In this document: positions 8,105 to 16,046 of the stretch, piece after piece
How the letters are laid out: each line of letters starts with the position of its first letter
Position numbering within the stretch: position 1 is the stretch's first letter
Program-made: the position numbers and the translations under genes
Assembly: GCA_001898385.1 (NCBI GenBank)
Contig: MKTT01000120.1
Span: 28,982 to 87,781, forward strand
Source of the DNA: Planctomycetales bacterium 71-10
Lineage (GTDB): Bacteria; Planctomycetota; Planctomycetia; Isosphaerales; Isosphaeraceae
DNA: 58,800 nt
Reading direction: 5' to 3'
The notes under the pieces: generated by a model
What the model saw: the letters and a program-made list of their open reading frames with translations, nothing else
Databases searched by the model: none
Told to the model about the DNA's origin: nothing

Positions 8105-9640
8105 ATGCTCGCCAAACTTTTCTCGTATACATTGATCGGGATCGACGCCGCGGCCGTCGAGGTCGAGGTCGACGCCGCCTTCTCCTCCATGCCCAAGACG
8201 ATCCTCGTCGGCCTGGCCGAGGCCGCCGTCAAGGAGAGCACCCACCGCGTCGAGCGGGCCCTGGTCAACTCGGGCTACCGCCGCCCCGGCGACCGCGTGG
8301 TTATTAATTTGGCCCCGGCCGATCTTAAGAAAGACGCCGGCGGGTTTGACTTGCCGATCGCCCTGGGGATCCTGGCGGCGAGCGGGCAGGTGGCGCTCGA
8401 ACGGCCGGGGAACTTCGCGGTCGTCGGCGAGCTGGCGCTCACGGGGGAGACCCGGCCGATCAAGGGGGTCCTCTCGATGGTCCTGAAGGCCGCCGCCGAG
8501 GGCCGCGACGGCGTCCTGGTCCCCCGCGCCAACGCGGCCGAGGCGGCCGTGGTGGAGGGGATCGACGTCTACCCGGTCGGCAGCCTGGCCGAGGCCGTCG
8601 GCTTCCTCTCCGGCCAGCTCGACATGGACCCCGAGTCGGTCGACCTGGACGAGATCTTCTCGAAGTGCTCCCACATGGAGGAGGACTTCGTCGACGTGAA
8701 GGGCCAGGACTACGCCAAGCGCGCCCTGCTCATCGCGGCCAGCGGAAACCATAATTGCCTGATGATCGGTCCGCCTGGCACCGGCAAGACCCTGCTGGCC
8801 CGACGGCTGCCGACCATCCTGCCGCCGCTGACGCCCCCCGAGAGCCTGGAGACCACGCGCATCTACAGCGCGATGGGGAAGCTCCAGCCTGGCCAGGCGC
8901 TGATGGCGGTCCGGCCGTTCTGCACGCCCCACCACTCGGTCAGCGACGCCGGCCTCGTCGGCGGCGGCAACCCGCCGCAGCCGGGGCAGATCTCGATGTC
9001 CCACAAGGGCGTCCTGTTCCTGGACGAGCTGCCCGAGTTCAATCGCAAGACGCTGGAAGTCCTCCGCCAGCCGCTGGAAGAGGGCCGCGTGACGATCAGC
9101 CGGGCGATGAACTCGGCCACGTTCCCGGCCGACTTCATCCTGGTGGCGGCGATGAATCCATGCCCGTGCGGATATCGATCCGACCCGCGCCGGTCGTGTT
9201 CATGCACGCCGCCGCAGGTGGAGAAGTACCTGGGGAGGATCTCCGGGCCGTTGCTCGACCGGATCGACCTGCACGTCGAGGTGCCGGCGGTGCCGTTCAC
9301 GCAGCTCGCGGAGATGCCGCCGGGCGAGACGTCGGAGCAGGTCCGCGCGCGGGTGCTGGAGGCCCGCGAGCGCCAGGCGCATCGCTTCAAGGACGAGGGG
9401 ACGCTGGTCAACGGCCGGATGACCCCTCGCCAGCTCCGCAGGCACTGCCGGCTGAAGCCCGAGGCCATGAGCATCCTCAAGGCCGCGATGGAGGAGCTGG
9501 GCCTCTCCGCCCGCGCGCACGACAAGGTGTTGCGGGTCTCGCGGACGATCGCCGACCTGGAGGGCGCGGCCGAGATCCAGCCCCAGCACATCGCCGAGGC
9601 CGTCGGCTACCGCTCGCTCGACCGCAGCGTCTGGATGTAA
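8105..9640 (+). CDS. YifB-family Mg-chelatase-like AAA+ ATPase (ComM-type)
   Basis: A 511-aa protein with the ComM/YifB layout: N-terminal ChlI-like domain (residues 1-170, GIDAAAVEVEVD, AEAAVKESTHRVERALVNSGY), AAA+ core with Walker A GPPGTGKT at 222-229 and Walker B GVLFLDELPEF, a Cys-rich insert (CPCGYRSDPRRSCSC), and the Mg_chelatase_C domain ending in YRSLDRSVWM. In naturally transformable bacteria ComM is a branch-migration helicase that aids integration of incoming DNA; YifB in E. coli is of unclear function. The ATG at 8105 matches the family N terminus (MLAKLFSYTLIGIDA). The Shine-Dalgarno is weak. The gene stands between unrelated small genes. Confidence 0.95.
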   Translation: MLAKLFSYTLIGIDAAAVEVEVDAAFSSMPKTILVGLAEAAVKESTHRVERALVNSGYRRPGDRVVINLAPADLKKDAGGFDLPIALGILAASGQVALERPGNFAVVGELALTGETRPIKGVLSMVLKAAAEGRDGVLVPRANAAEAAVVEGIDVYPVGSLAEAVGFLSGQLDMDPESVDLDEIFSKCSHMEEDFVDVKGQDYAKRALLIAASGNHNCLMIGPPGTGKTLLARRLPTILPPLTPPESLETTRIYSAMGKLQPGQALMAVRPFCTPHHSVSDAGLVGGGNPPQPGQISMSHKGVLFLDELPEFNRKTLEVLRQPLEEGRVTISRAMNSATFPADFILVAAMNPCPCGYRSDPRRSCSCTPPQVEKYLGRISGPLLDRIDLHVEVPAVPFTQLAEMPPGETSEQVRARVLEARERQAHRFKDEGTLVNGRMTPRQLRRHCRLKPEAMSILKAAMEELGLSARAHDKVLRVSRTIADLEGAAEIQPQHIAEAVGYRSLDRSVWM

Positions 9641-9665
9641 TCACGGACCCCTTGGAGGAGCCGCC

Positions 9666-10010
9666 ATGCCCCGCGAACACCTCCCCGGCGAGTTCTACGA
9701 CTTCGATCGCGGCCGGCCGATGCGGGAGATCGGCCGGTGGATCACGCGCAACCAGGCGCTGGAGCGCGTGCGGGGCGGGCGCGACGTCTACACGCCCTCC
9801 AACTCCGACGCGGTCTCGCTGGCCAAGGACGTCCACCCGGGCAAGGCCTTCTGGGAGGGCTCGCACGCGCCCCGGGAGCGCGACTGGGACGCGGACGCCG
9901 TCGGCAACCGCCGCTTCCCCCACTACCACCCCGGCGGCGACCACGAGACCTACGGCCACGTCTTCTACGGCGAGCGCGGCTACCGCGTGGGCCAGGCCCG
10001 CCGCGGCTGA
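9666..10010 (+). CDS. Small protein with a HxHP-type domain resembling a polymorphic-toxin C terminus
   Basis: A 114-aa soluble protein with a clear Shine-Dalgarno (TTGGAGGA, 7 nt from ATG), 25 bp after yifB. It has no signal peptide or membrane segment. The C terminus, RFPHYHPGGDHETYGHVFYG followed by ERGYRVG, is histidine- and glycine-rich and resembles the HxHP endings of Rhs/polymorphic-toxin cores and small nuclease-like domains. The first half is charged (REIGRWITRNQALERVRGGRDVYTPS). The similarity is by eye only. It could equally be a lineage-specific hypothetical protein. Confidence 0.6.
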   Translation: MPREHLPGEFYDFDRGRPMREIGRWITRNQALERVRGGRDVYTPSNSDAVSLAKDVHPGKAFWEGSHAPRERDWDADAVGNRRFPHYHPGGDHETYGHVFYGERGYRVGQARRG

Positions 10011-10169
10011 CCGTCGGCGGCTGGTTGCATCCGATCAGTGCTGATGTGCGTGCGATTCGATGGCTTTCGCGGGCCCCCGGGTCACGTCGGCGCGGCCGTG
10101 CGCGTAGAGGTCGCGTCGTGGATGGTCGGGAATGTTCGGCTTCCTGCCGCCGAGAGGACGAGGCCCGCC

Positions 10170-10625
10170 ATGCGTATGGATCCCGCCGACATCAAGGCGT
10201 TCCCCAAGTTCCGGTACTACGTCAGCACCAACATCCCCCAGGTGCGCGACATGCCGTTCATCATCAACGCGCTGAAGCGATTCTCCGGCAACTCCTCGGA
10301 GCGGACGATCAAGGACGCCCTGCTCTGGAACAAGGGCCCGCGGATCGAGCTGGTCGCGGGCCTGGTCTGCGCGGGCGTCAATGCGTCGGGCTGCTTCACG
10401 CCGTCCACGGACGTGCTCCAGATCAAGAAGGAGCGGGTGGAGGAGTTCGAGGCCGGCAAGGGCCTGAAGCACACGGCCACCGGCAAGCTCGTCTACTTCG
10501 TCGGCCTGACGCTCTTGCACGAGCTCTGCCACTGGGCCAACGACGGCACCGGCGCCGAGGACCTGACCCACGCCAGGCTCGAACAGGCCCTCTACGGCAA
10601 GGTCATCGACGCCTCGGACACCTGA
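10170..10625 (+). CDS. Putative small zincin-like metallopeptidase (HExxH), toxin-domain-like
   Basis: A 151-aa protein whose only clear motif is LLHELCHWANDG, an HExxH zinc-binding site followed by W-A-N-D-G, at about residue 113 of this reading. A Phe/Val-rich strand (GKLVYFVGLTL) precedes the motif, as in zincins. This arrangement recalls small metallopeptidase toxin domains found at the end of polymorphic toxins, here without any delivery domain or signal peptide. ATG at 10170 is chosen with a GAGG-rich Shine-Dalgarno region; an ATG two codons later is also possible. It is 159 bp downstream of another small toxin-domain-like gene. Peptidase activity is inferred from the motif alone. Confidence 0.65.
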   Translation: MRMDPADIKAFPKFRYYVSTNIPQVRDMPFIINALKRFSGNSSERTIKDALLWNKGPRIELVAGLVCAGVNASGCFTPSTDVLQIKKERVEEFEAGKGLKHTATGKLVYFVGLTLLHELCHWANDGTGAEDLTHARLEQALYGKVIDASDT

Positions 10626-10765
10626 CCGCCGCGTCGGCCGCCCCGGCGCCATCCCTTCGTGGGACCTTGGAAGGGTCTGATGAAGACGCTTCGACCTGAT
10701 CGTCGCATCCGCCGGGGCGAACGACACGGATCCGATGAAAAGCGGTAAATATGGCCGGTCCTCTC

Positions 10766-10793
10766 TTGCTCCTCGGAGGCGCAATGATAGGAT
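10766..10793 (+). promoter_or_regulatory. Candidate promoter for the DUF1573/pseudopilin/C39 cluster
   Basis: TTGCTC (10766-10771) and TAGGAT (10788-10793) are separated by 16 bp. Both are imperfect matches to -35/-10 hexamers. The predicted transcription start near 10800 lies upstream of the GTG start at 10852 and its Shine-Dalgarno, which fits the order expected for the first gene of the cluster. Confidence 0.3.
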
Positions 10794-10851
10794 CGGGTGG
10801 CGAGGATATTTCTGGATATGATCGGGTTGATTCTCGACGAGGTGATCCGTC

Positions 10852-11894
10852 GTGGCGATCCCGGCTGGACGAACGATCGCTGAGCTGACCGTTTGCATAA
10901 TCCCTCTCTTCCTCGCGTGCGATCGGGGGGGGGGGGCGGATTGCAGGCCGCGCGGGCGGACGCTCTTCCTCCACTGATATCTTTTCGCGATCGGAGCTTC
11001 AATTTCGGCCCGGTCGTGGGGAGAGGCGGCGCGAAAGCGACCCATCTATACAGGCTCTCGAACGGGACTCGGTCCGCCGTCCGCCTGCTCGAAGTGGCCA
11101 ATCTCAAGCCGTGTTGCGGCCGGGTGCGGATCGACCACGAGGAGATTCCGCCTGGGGGGGCGGGCGAGGTCGAAGTCGTCCTCATGCTGGAGAACAAGGC
11201 GGGCGACCTGAACCATGTCGCGGTCGTGACGACGTCTCGGGGCGAGACGATCGAGCTGAAGACGACCGCGACCGTTCATCCCGCGGTCCGGATCCAACCC
11301 ATCGAGCCGTCGCCGTCCCGGGCCGTCAGCGGATCGGGACGAACCGAGGAGGTTCGTTTCCTGGCGATCGCCGCGGGGACCTTGGGAGATCCGCCCCTCG
11401 ACCTGGGACATATGGAACTCGGCTCGACGATACCCGCGCGGTGGTGCGACTCCGAGGTGAGTCGAACGTCGACGGACGGGGTTGAGACGGCGGCCAGGCC
11501 GCTGGCGGTACGGCTTGATGCGGGGGGGCCTCCCGGGGCGCGTGCCGCGGAACTCGCCTTCCGCATCGGGGGCGAGATCGTGCATCGGTCGGCGGTCAAC
11601 TGGACGGTCGTGCCGCCGATCACCGCCTCGCCGGAATCCATCGCCCTGGGACCCAAGATGCGGTCCGCCAAGGTCGTCCTGGATTCTCAGGACGGACTCC
11701 CTTTCCGCGTCGGGCGGGCGTCTTGCAAGGAGCCGGCCGTCACGGGTCACGCCGAGGTCGACGAACCGGCGGGTCGGCATACGATCCAGGTCGAATCGAC
11801 GGCCGGAGCCCCCGTCGGCGTGCATATCCTCACGATCGAAACCGACCACCCTTCCCTCCCTCGCGTCGAGTTGCGGATCGTCGTCCTCGATTGA
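10852..11894 (+). CDS. DUF1573-type exported protein, start and body in different frames across a G12 tract
   Basis: The body (from about 10940 to 11894) resembles planctomycete DUF1573 proteins: ISFRDRSFNFGPVVGRGGAK, CCGRVRIDHEEIPPGGAGEVEV and repeated Ig-like beta segments (ELKTTATVHP, HILTIETDHPSLPRVEL). In its own frame the only start is a TTG at 10893 with no signal peptide. One frame over, a GTG at 10852 has an excellent Shine-Dalgarno (GAGGTGAT at 10839-10846) and encodes a signal peptide MAIPAGRTIAELTVCIIPLF then LAC. That frame closes at about 10978. The switch point is a run of 12 G at 10925-10936: 13 G (or 10) would join the two into one signal-peptide-bearing protein. This is either a phase-variable tract, a real frameshift or an assembly error. 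Confidence 0.7.
10925..10936. repeat. Homopolymer G12 tract at the signal-peptide/body junction
   Basis: Twelve consecutive G residues fall right after the predicted signal peptide of the DUF1573-type gene. A change of +1 or -2 G restores a single open frame from the GTG at 10852 to the stop at 11894. Tracts of this length are prone to slipped-strand mispairing and also to sequencing error. Confidence 0.85.
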
Positions 11895-11910
11895 ATGAAA
11901 AGGGGAGATC

Positions 11911-12957
11911 ATGAAGCGGAAGATCGATGGACGCTTTGGCGTTCCTGCGGCGTCAAGGTCGCCCGATCGCCATGCCTTCACGCTGATCGAGCTCATGGTC
12001 GTCGTCTCGATCCTGGGCCTGCTGATCTCGCTCCTCCTCCCGGCGGTCCAGTCGGCCCGCGAGGCGGCAAGGCGGGCGCAGTGCCAGTCCAATCTGAAGC
12101 AGGTCGGCCTGGCCCTGCACGCCTACGAGTCCAGCCATCGGCTCTTCCCGCTCAACTGGATCGCGGAGCGCATCGACCCTCGCGACGCCCCCGCCGCTTA
12201 CGGGGCCGTCCGGCCGTACTCCGCGCTCGCGCGGCTGCTGCCGTTCCTGGACCAGCCGGCGCTGTTCGCCTCGATCAACTTCGACGTCGAGTCGTTCCCG
12301 GGCGCCATGCTCAAGGAGTTCCCCTACCCGGAGAACGAGTCGGCCTTCCTGGTCCGGGTGTCGACCTTCCTTTGCCCCACCGACGGCTCGGTCTTGAAGG
12401 CCCACGGTTGCAGCTACCGGGGGAATTACGGTGTCGGGCCGTATCCGGCGACGAACAATCAAACCTACGACAGCGGTAATGGGTTCTACTCGAACCTGCC
12501 GCTCGGCGTGGGGTCGTTCCCCGACGGCCTGTCGCACACCGCGGCCTATTCGGAGCGGCTCCTGGGCACCGGGCCGGGGCCCGCGTTCTCGGCGATGCGC
12601 GACTTCGGGAACATCTCGGTGGCGTGGTACTGCACCGACCGCGACGCGGATTTCGCCCTCGCTTGCAGCCGGCTCGCGGCGACCCGCGATTTCCCGAAGG
12701 TCCGGCGGGGCGGCTTTTCCTGGTTCATCGGGGACTTCGAGTGCGCGGCCTACAACCACGCCCAGGAGTCCAACGGGCGCATCCCCGACGCCCTGTTCCC
12801 AGGTCAATGGGTGGGGATCGTCACCGCCAGGAGCCTCCACCCCGGCGGCGTCTCGACCCTGATGGGCGACGGCTCCGTCCGATTCGTGCGGGATGGGATC
12901 GGACGGCCGGTCTGGCGCGGCCTCGGCACCCGCAACGGCGGCGAGCTTATCGAGTGA
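11911..12957 (+). CDS. DUF1559 pseudopilin with H-X9-DG motif
   Basis: A 348-aa type IV pilin-like protein. The N terminus has a prepilin processing site and helix (HAFTLIELMVVVSILGLLIS then LLLPAVQSAREAARRAQCQS), with Glu at +5 and Ala instead of Gly at -1, as often seen in planctomycetes. The DUF1559 body is followed by LHPGGVSTLMGDGSVRFV, in which H310 and D320-G321 form the H-X9-DG signature. The Shine-Dalgarno AGGGGAGAT lies just upstream, and the gene begins 16 bp after the DUF1573 stop, so the two are likely co-transcribed. Planctomycetes carry many DUF1559 paralogues of unknown role; its presence here suggests an envelope assembly or secretion function for this cluster. Confidence 0.92.
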   Translation: MKRKIDGRFGVPAASRSPDRHAFTLIELMVVVSILGLLISLLLPAVQSAREAARRAQCQSNLKQVGLALHAYESSHRLFPLNWIAERIDPRDAPAAYGAVRPYSALARLLPFLDQPALFASINFDVESFPGAMLKEFPYPENESAFLVRVSTFLCPTDGSVLKAHGCSYRGNYGVGPYPATNNQTYDSGNGFYSNLPLGVGSFPDGLSHTAAYSERLLGTGPGPAFSAMRDFGNISVAWYCTDRDADFALACSRLAATRDFPKVRRGGFSWFIGDFECAAYNHAQESNGRIPDALFPGQWVGIVTARSLHPGGVSTLMGDGSVRFVRDGIGRPVWRGLGTRNGGELIE

Positions 12958-13040
12958 GCCCGACTCCTCGATTCGGTGGGCGATTTGGCGAATGTGTCCG
13001 TTTCCTGGGCGAGTCACGTCCATAGCATGAGGATCTGGTC

Positions 13041-13463
13041 ATGGCGAGATATCCCGTGAATCGCAGCACCCTCCTCTGGGTCGCGGCTTCGGTGAGCGTG
13101 GTCGCGCTGATGTTCGGCTCTACAGGCCGCCCGGACGGTCGGCCTCTTCTGGGGGAGGATGTGCTTCGAGAAGTCCGGGGGCTCAACCCGAACGGGGCGT
13201 GGTATGGCGTCGTCTGCAACCTCATAAACGACGCGGACAACACGTGCTCCGACCCCTCGCAGCCGCATTGCTTCGAGTGTGAGTATCCGATGACGATGGG
13301 CGTCAGGTATGTGAGCACCGGAGGTTCGGGCGTCGACGGGCTGAGGACTCAGACGGCGAAGTGCGGCGTTATGAAGACCGGGCAGTGCTACGGCACGTTC
13401 TGCTCGATCTTTATGAACACCAATACGCTCTGCTACGAAGACTGGAAGGTCACGGCTCAGTAA
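13041..13463 (+). CDS. Small Cys-rich exported protein (unrecognised family)
   Basis: A 140-aa protein with a basic start and a single hydrophobic segment (STLLWVAASVSVVALMFG, about residues 9-26), which may be a signal peptide or anchor. It is followed by a short leader-like region (RPLLGEDVLREVRGLNPNG) and a C-terminal part of about 85 residues with eight cysteines in four loose pairs (VVC, NTC, HCFEC, AKC, GQCYGTFC, TLCYED), suitable for disulfides outside the cytoplasm. No known family is recognised. The position between a pseudopilin and a C39-like peptidase suggests a cargo or substrate, for instance a processed cysteine-rich peptide. That is inference from neighbourhood only. The Shine-Dalgarno is weak. 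Confidence 0.75.
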   Translation: MARYPVNRSTLLWVAASVSVVALMFGSTGRPDGRPLLGEDVLREVRGLNPNGAWYGVVCNLINDADNTCSDPSQPHCFECEYPMTMGVRYVSTGGSGVDGLRTQTAKCGVMKTGQCYGTFCSIFMNTNTLCYEDWKVTAQ

Positions 13464-13590
13464 TTGGGTCGGATATCGGGGGCCGGTCGGATGAATTCTC
13501 CCGGCGAAACGCTATCGAATCGCTCACTGACGGTGATGCGATCGCCATGCCGCCCAGGCACGACCGGCCGGCCCTCACATCCTTATGGAT

Positions 13591-13611
13591 CGATCGCCAG
13601 ACTGGCGATCG
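13591..13611 (+). promoter_or_regulatory. 21-bp perfect palindrome abutting the ribosome-binding site of the LolA-like gene
   Basis: Arms CGATCGCCAG and CTGGCGATCG flank a single A. The last bases run straight into the Shine-Dalgarno GAGGTGGT (13611-13618) of the gene starting at 13623. As DNA it is a candidate operator; as RNA it could fold into a 9-bp hairpin with a 3-nt loop next to the ribosome-binding site. Confidence 0.55.
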
Positions 13612-13622
13612 AGGTGGTATCC

Positions 13623-14741
13623 ATGTTGAGCTTGGCTCTTGTCTTCGCGGCCCTCTCCTCGACCCTCGATGACGGCTTCAAAGATGTGCGCGATCCGAAG
13701 GCGTTGATCGCCGTCATGGAGGCGATGAGGGCGGCCGTCGGGGATTATCGCTGCGAGTTTGAAGGGACCGAGGAACCGGCCGGCACCGAGCGGGGCGGGC
13801 GACCGTCCCGAAGTTATGGAGGGACCTACATCTGGACGGCCGCGGGGAACCTTCGGAGCGATTTCTTCGAGCAGAGGGCCGCGGAAGGGCGGGCCGTCTG
13901 GGAGACCGTGATCCTGCGTGGATCTCAGGGTGAGTTCACGAGGATTGTGCGCGACAACGACGAGACCGTCCCGCGATCGAGCGTGGAGAAGCCCAACGTC
14001 CTGGGCGTCGATATGCAGACGCGCTGCGGCCTGCTGGATCCGCTCGACCGGATCAAGGCGACGATGACCCTTCCGAGCATCGAGGGCCAGGTTGATGACG
14101 CCTCATGGGGTGGTCGTCCGGTGAAACTCCTCGTCCTCACCACGGCTCGTTCTCCCGACGCCCCCCGCGTCGTCGCCGAGCGATTCTGGATCGACCTCGA
14201 TCGGTCCGGCAGGGTAGTGAGGAGCGAGCGATACCTGGGGGACAAAGTGGCGGCCTCTTGGGACTTTGAACTCCAGGAGTTCCCCGCCGGCGACGGCCGG
14301 GTGTGGATGCCGGTCGCCGCCACCGAGAGCAATCACGTCGGCGATGTGATACGCGAGGAGGGCTCGTCGCGGCCCGTGGGCGTCGAGCTGACCGACGAGC
14401 CGAAGCGGATCCACAAGCTCCACGTCCTCGCCTCGACGATGGAGATCAACAAGCGCCCCCCCGCTTCGACGTTCACGCCCCAGTACAAGCCGGGGACGCC
14501 GATCTCCGACGTCACGCGCGGCTTGAAAGAGATCTACGGGGTCCGCAAGATCGCGGACAAGCCGAGCAAGGCGGAGGCCGAGGCGATGCTCGCCGATCAG
14601 ATCGCCCAGGCCGAGCGGCAGGGACAGGAACTCATCGCGGCTCCGACGACGTCGTCCTGGGGATGGCCCTGGCTGCCGATGGCCTTCGCCGTCGCTTCCG
14701 CCGTGCTCGCGGCGATTCTCGTCATCCAGCGCCGCGCATGA
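13623..14741 (+). CDS. LolA/LolB-like exported protein with C-terminal membrane anchor
   Basis: A 372-aa protein of unknown function. ATG at 13623 opens a short hydrophobic signal (MLSLALVFAALSST) and has a GAGGTGG Shine-Dalgarno. The central 300 residues show strand patterns of outer-membrane lipoprotein-carrier-like proteins (DYRCEFEGTEEPAG, GGTYIWTAAGNLRSDFFE, RPVKLLVLTTARSPDAPR, ERFWIDLDRSGRVVRSERYL), as in other planctomycete LolA-like families. The end has a Glu/Ala-rich helix (KAEAEAMLADQIAQAERQGQ) and one transmembrane helix (WLPMAFAVASAVLAAILVI) followed by QRRA, so the body would face outside with a short cytoplasmic tail. It is 16 bp before the C39-like gene and probably cotranscribed with it. 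Confidence 0.7.
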   Translation: MLSLALVFAALSSTLDDGFKDVRDPKALIAVMEAMRAAVGDYRCEFEGTEEPAGTERGGRPSRSYGGTYIWTAAGNLRSDFFEQRAAEGRAVWETVILRGSQGEFTRIVRDNDETVPRSSVEKPNVLGVDMQTRCGLLDPLDRIKATMTLPSIEGQVDDASWGGRPVKLLVLTTARSPDAPRVVAERFWIDLDRSGRVVRSERYLGDKVAASWDFELQEFPAGDGRVWMPVAATESNHVGDVIREEGSSRPVGVELTDEPKRIHKLHVLASTMEINKRPPASTFTPQYKPGTPISDVTRGLKEIYGVRKIADKPSKAEAEAMLADQIAQAERQGQELIAAPTTSSWGWPWLPMAFAVASAVLAAILVIQRRA

Positions 14742-14757
14742 CGTCCAGGGGGCGAAC

Positions 14758-15330
14758 TTGATCCACTTCAACGCACGAGTCGTCGCCGCGGTCGTCCTGC
14801 TCGCCTCGCTCGCGACCTGCCGCCATGCCGCGGCGAAGGACGATGACGTCCGATTGGACTGCGGGACGAATGCGCTCTACCTCCTGCTGAACCTGGAGGG
14901 CCGGCCCACGAGCCTTGAACGACTCCTCGCCGTCCTCCCCGCGCCGTCGCCGGAAGGATACTCGATGGCGGAGTTGGCTGCCGCCTCCGGTTCCCTCGGC
15001 CTGCCCCTGGACGGCGTCCAGGTCGCCTCGGGAGATTCTCGCCCCGATCGGGTGTCGATCGTTTACATCGACAGTTCGGAGGGGGGACACTTCGCGGTCG
15101 TCCGACCGGTGGGGAATCTCGGCAAGATGGTGCAGGTTATCGACCCGCCCCTTCCGCCCTGGATCACCGATTTCGATCGGCTGGCCGCCGATAGCGTCTG
15201 GACGGGGCGCGTGCTGATGCCTCGGGATCGCTGGTGCCAATCCTCGCCCTTCGTCTTCGGCACCTCCCTGATCGCCGTCCTTCTCGTCGCGATCCGCCTC
15301 CGGGGCCGTCGTCCGACCGACTCGACTTGA
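14758..15330 (+). CDS. Membrane-anchored C39-like cysteine peptidase
   Basis: A 190-aa protein. The start is TTG at 14758 with AGGGGG about 5 nt upstream. Residues 7-20 form a hydrophobic signal. The body contains the papain-like C39 arrangement: catalytic Cys35 in LDCGTNALYLLLNLEGR, His111 in GGHFAVVRPV and Asp129 in VQVIDPPLPPW. A second hydrophobic helix (FVFGTSLIAVLLVAIRL) and a basic tail close the protein. C39 domains of ABC exporters cut double-glycine leaders; in this free-standing version the ABC transporter is absent. Together with the neighbouring cysteine-rich protein it suggests extracytoplasmic processing, which is inference. The Cys-His-Asp residues are seen directly. Confidence 0.78.
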   Translation: MIHFNARVVAAVVLLASLATCRHAAAKDDDVRLDCGTNALYLLLNLEGRPTSLERLLAVLPAPSPEGYSMAELAAASGSLGLPLDGVQVASGDSRPDRVSIVYIDSSEGGHFAVVRPVGNLGKMVQVIDPPLPPWITDFDRLAADSVWTGRVLMPRDRWCQSSPFVFGTSLIAVLLVAIRLRGRRPTDST

Positions 15331-15581
15331 GCGTATCTTCGTCGCCCGCGCCGGCATGGGCGTGCGAGCCGCATCGCCCCGGCCGCGGCGATCGGCCTTC
15401 TGGAATCGGGCGGTTGTGGTAGAATCCCCGGATTGGACGGGATCCGAGGGCGAGGGCCCCGGGCCTGGGCGTCGGTCGGGTCGCCTTGAGGGCGGTCGCC
15501 GGCCGATAGAGGCTCCGGAGGCGTTCGGCCGCGTCCCGATCATTCGAATCCGGCGGTCTGGGGATTCTCTGCGAGGTTGCC

Positions 15582-16046
15582 TTGGAAGATCAGAAAGCCC
15601 GCCCCAAAATCTTGATCGCCGACGACAACGCCCAGAACGTCGAGCTGCTGGAGGCGTACCTCGCCGACGTCGACTGCGACATGCGCACGGCCCGCGACGG
15701 CGAGGAGACCTTGCAGGTCGTCGAGGAGTTCAAGCCCGACCTCATCCTGCTCGACGTCATGATGCCGCGCCTGTCCGGCTTCGAGGTCTCCCGCAAGCTC
15801 CGGTCCAACCCGGAAACCAAGGACATCCTCATCCTGATGGTCACGGCGCTGAACGAGGCGTCCGACTTCGAGCGCGGGGTGCAGGCCGGCACCGACGACT
15901 TCCTGACCAAGCCCGTCAACAAGGTGGAACTCCTCTGCCGGATCCGCAGCCTCCTGCGCGTGCGGCACCTCGAGGACCAGCTCGAACGGACGCTGGCGTA
16001 CCTCGCCGAGTTCGAGTCGGCCAGCCGGGCGACCGAAGGCCCATGA
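15582..16046 (+). CDS. Single-domain response regulator (CheY-like with C-terminal helix)
   Basis: A 154-aa receiver protein. The acidic pocket (ILIADDN), the phosphoacceptor Asp in LILLDVMMPRLSG, the Thr/Ser switch (VTALNE) and the conserved Lys (LTKPVNK) are all present. A C-terminal helix of about 30 residues (LLRVRHLEDQLERTLAYLAE) resembles those of PleD-like or output-less regulators that pair by coiled coil. TTG at 15582 is the start that fits the domain boundary. Its stop overlaps the start of the rRNA methyltransferase gene by 4 bp (ATGA), so translation of the two is coupled. No kinase lies in the same operon; a large histidine kinase is encoded 2.3 kb away on the other strand. Confidence 0.88.
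   Translation: MEDQKARPKILIADDNAQNVELLEAYLADVDCDMRTARDGEETLQVVEEFKPDLILLDVMMPRLSGFEVSRKLRSNPETKDILILMVTALNEASDFERGVQAGTDDFLTKPVNKVELLCRIRSLLRVRHLEDQLERTLAYLAEFESASRATEGP

Noticed and set aside
10818..10883. A 21-codon ATG frame just before the DUF1573-type gene
   Set aside because: It has no Shine-Dalgarno, overlaps the stronger GTG start and its GAGGTGAT, and encodes no leader-like peptide.
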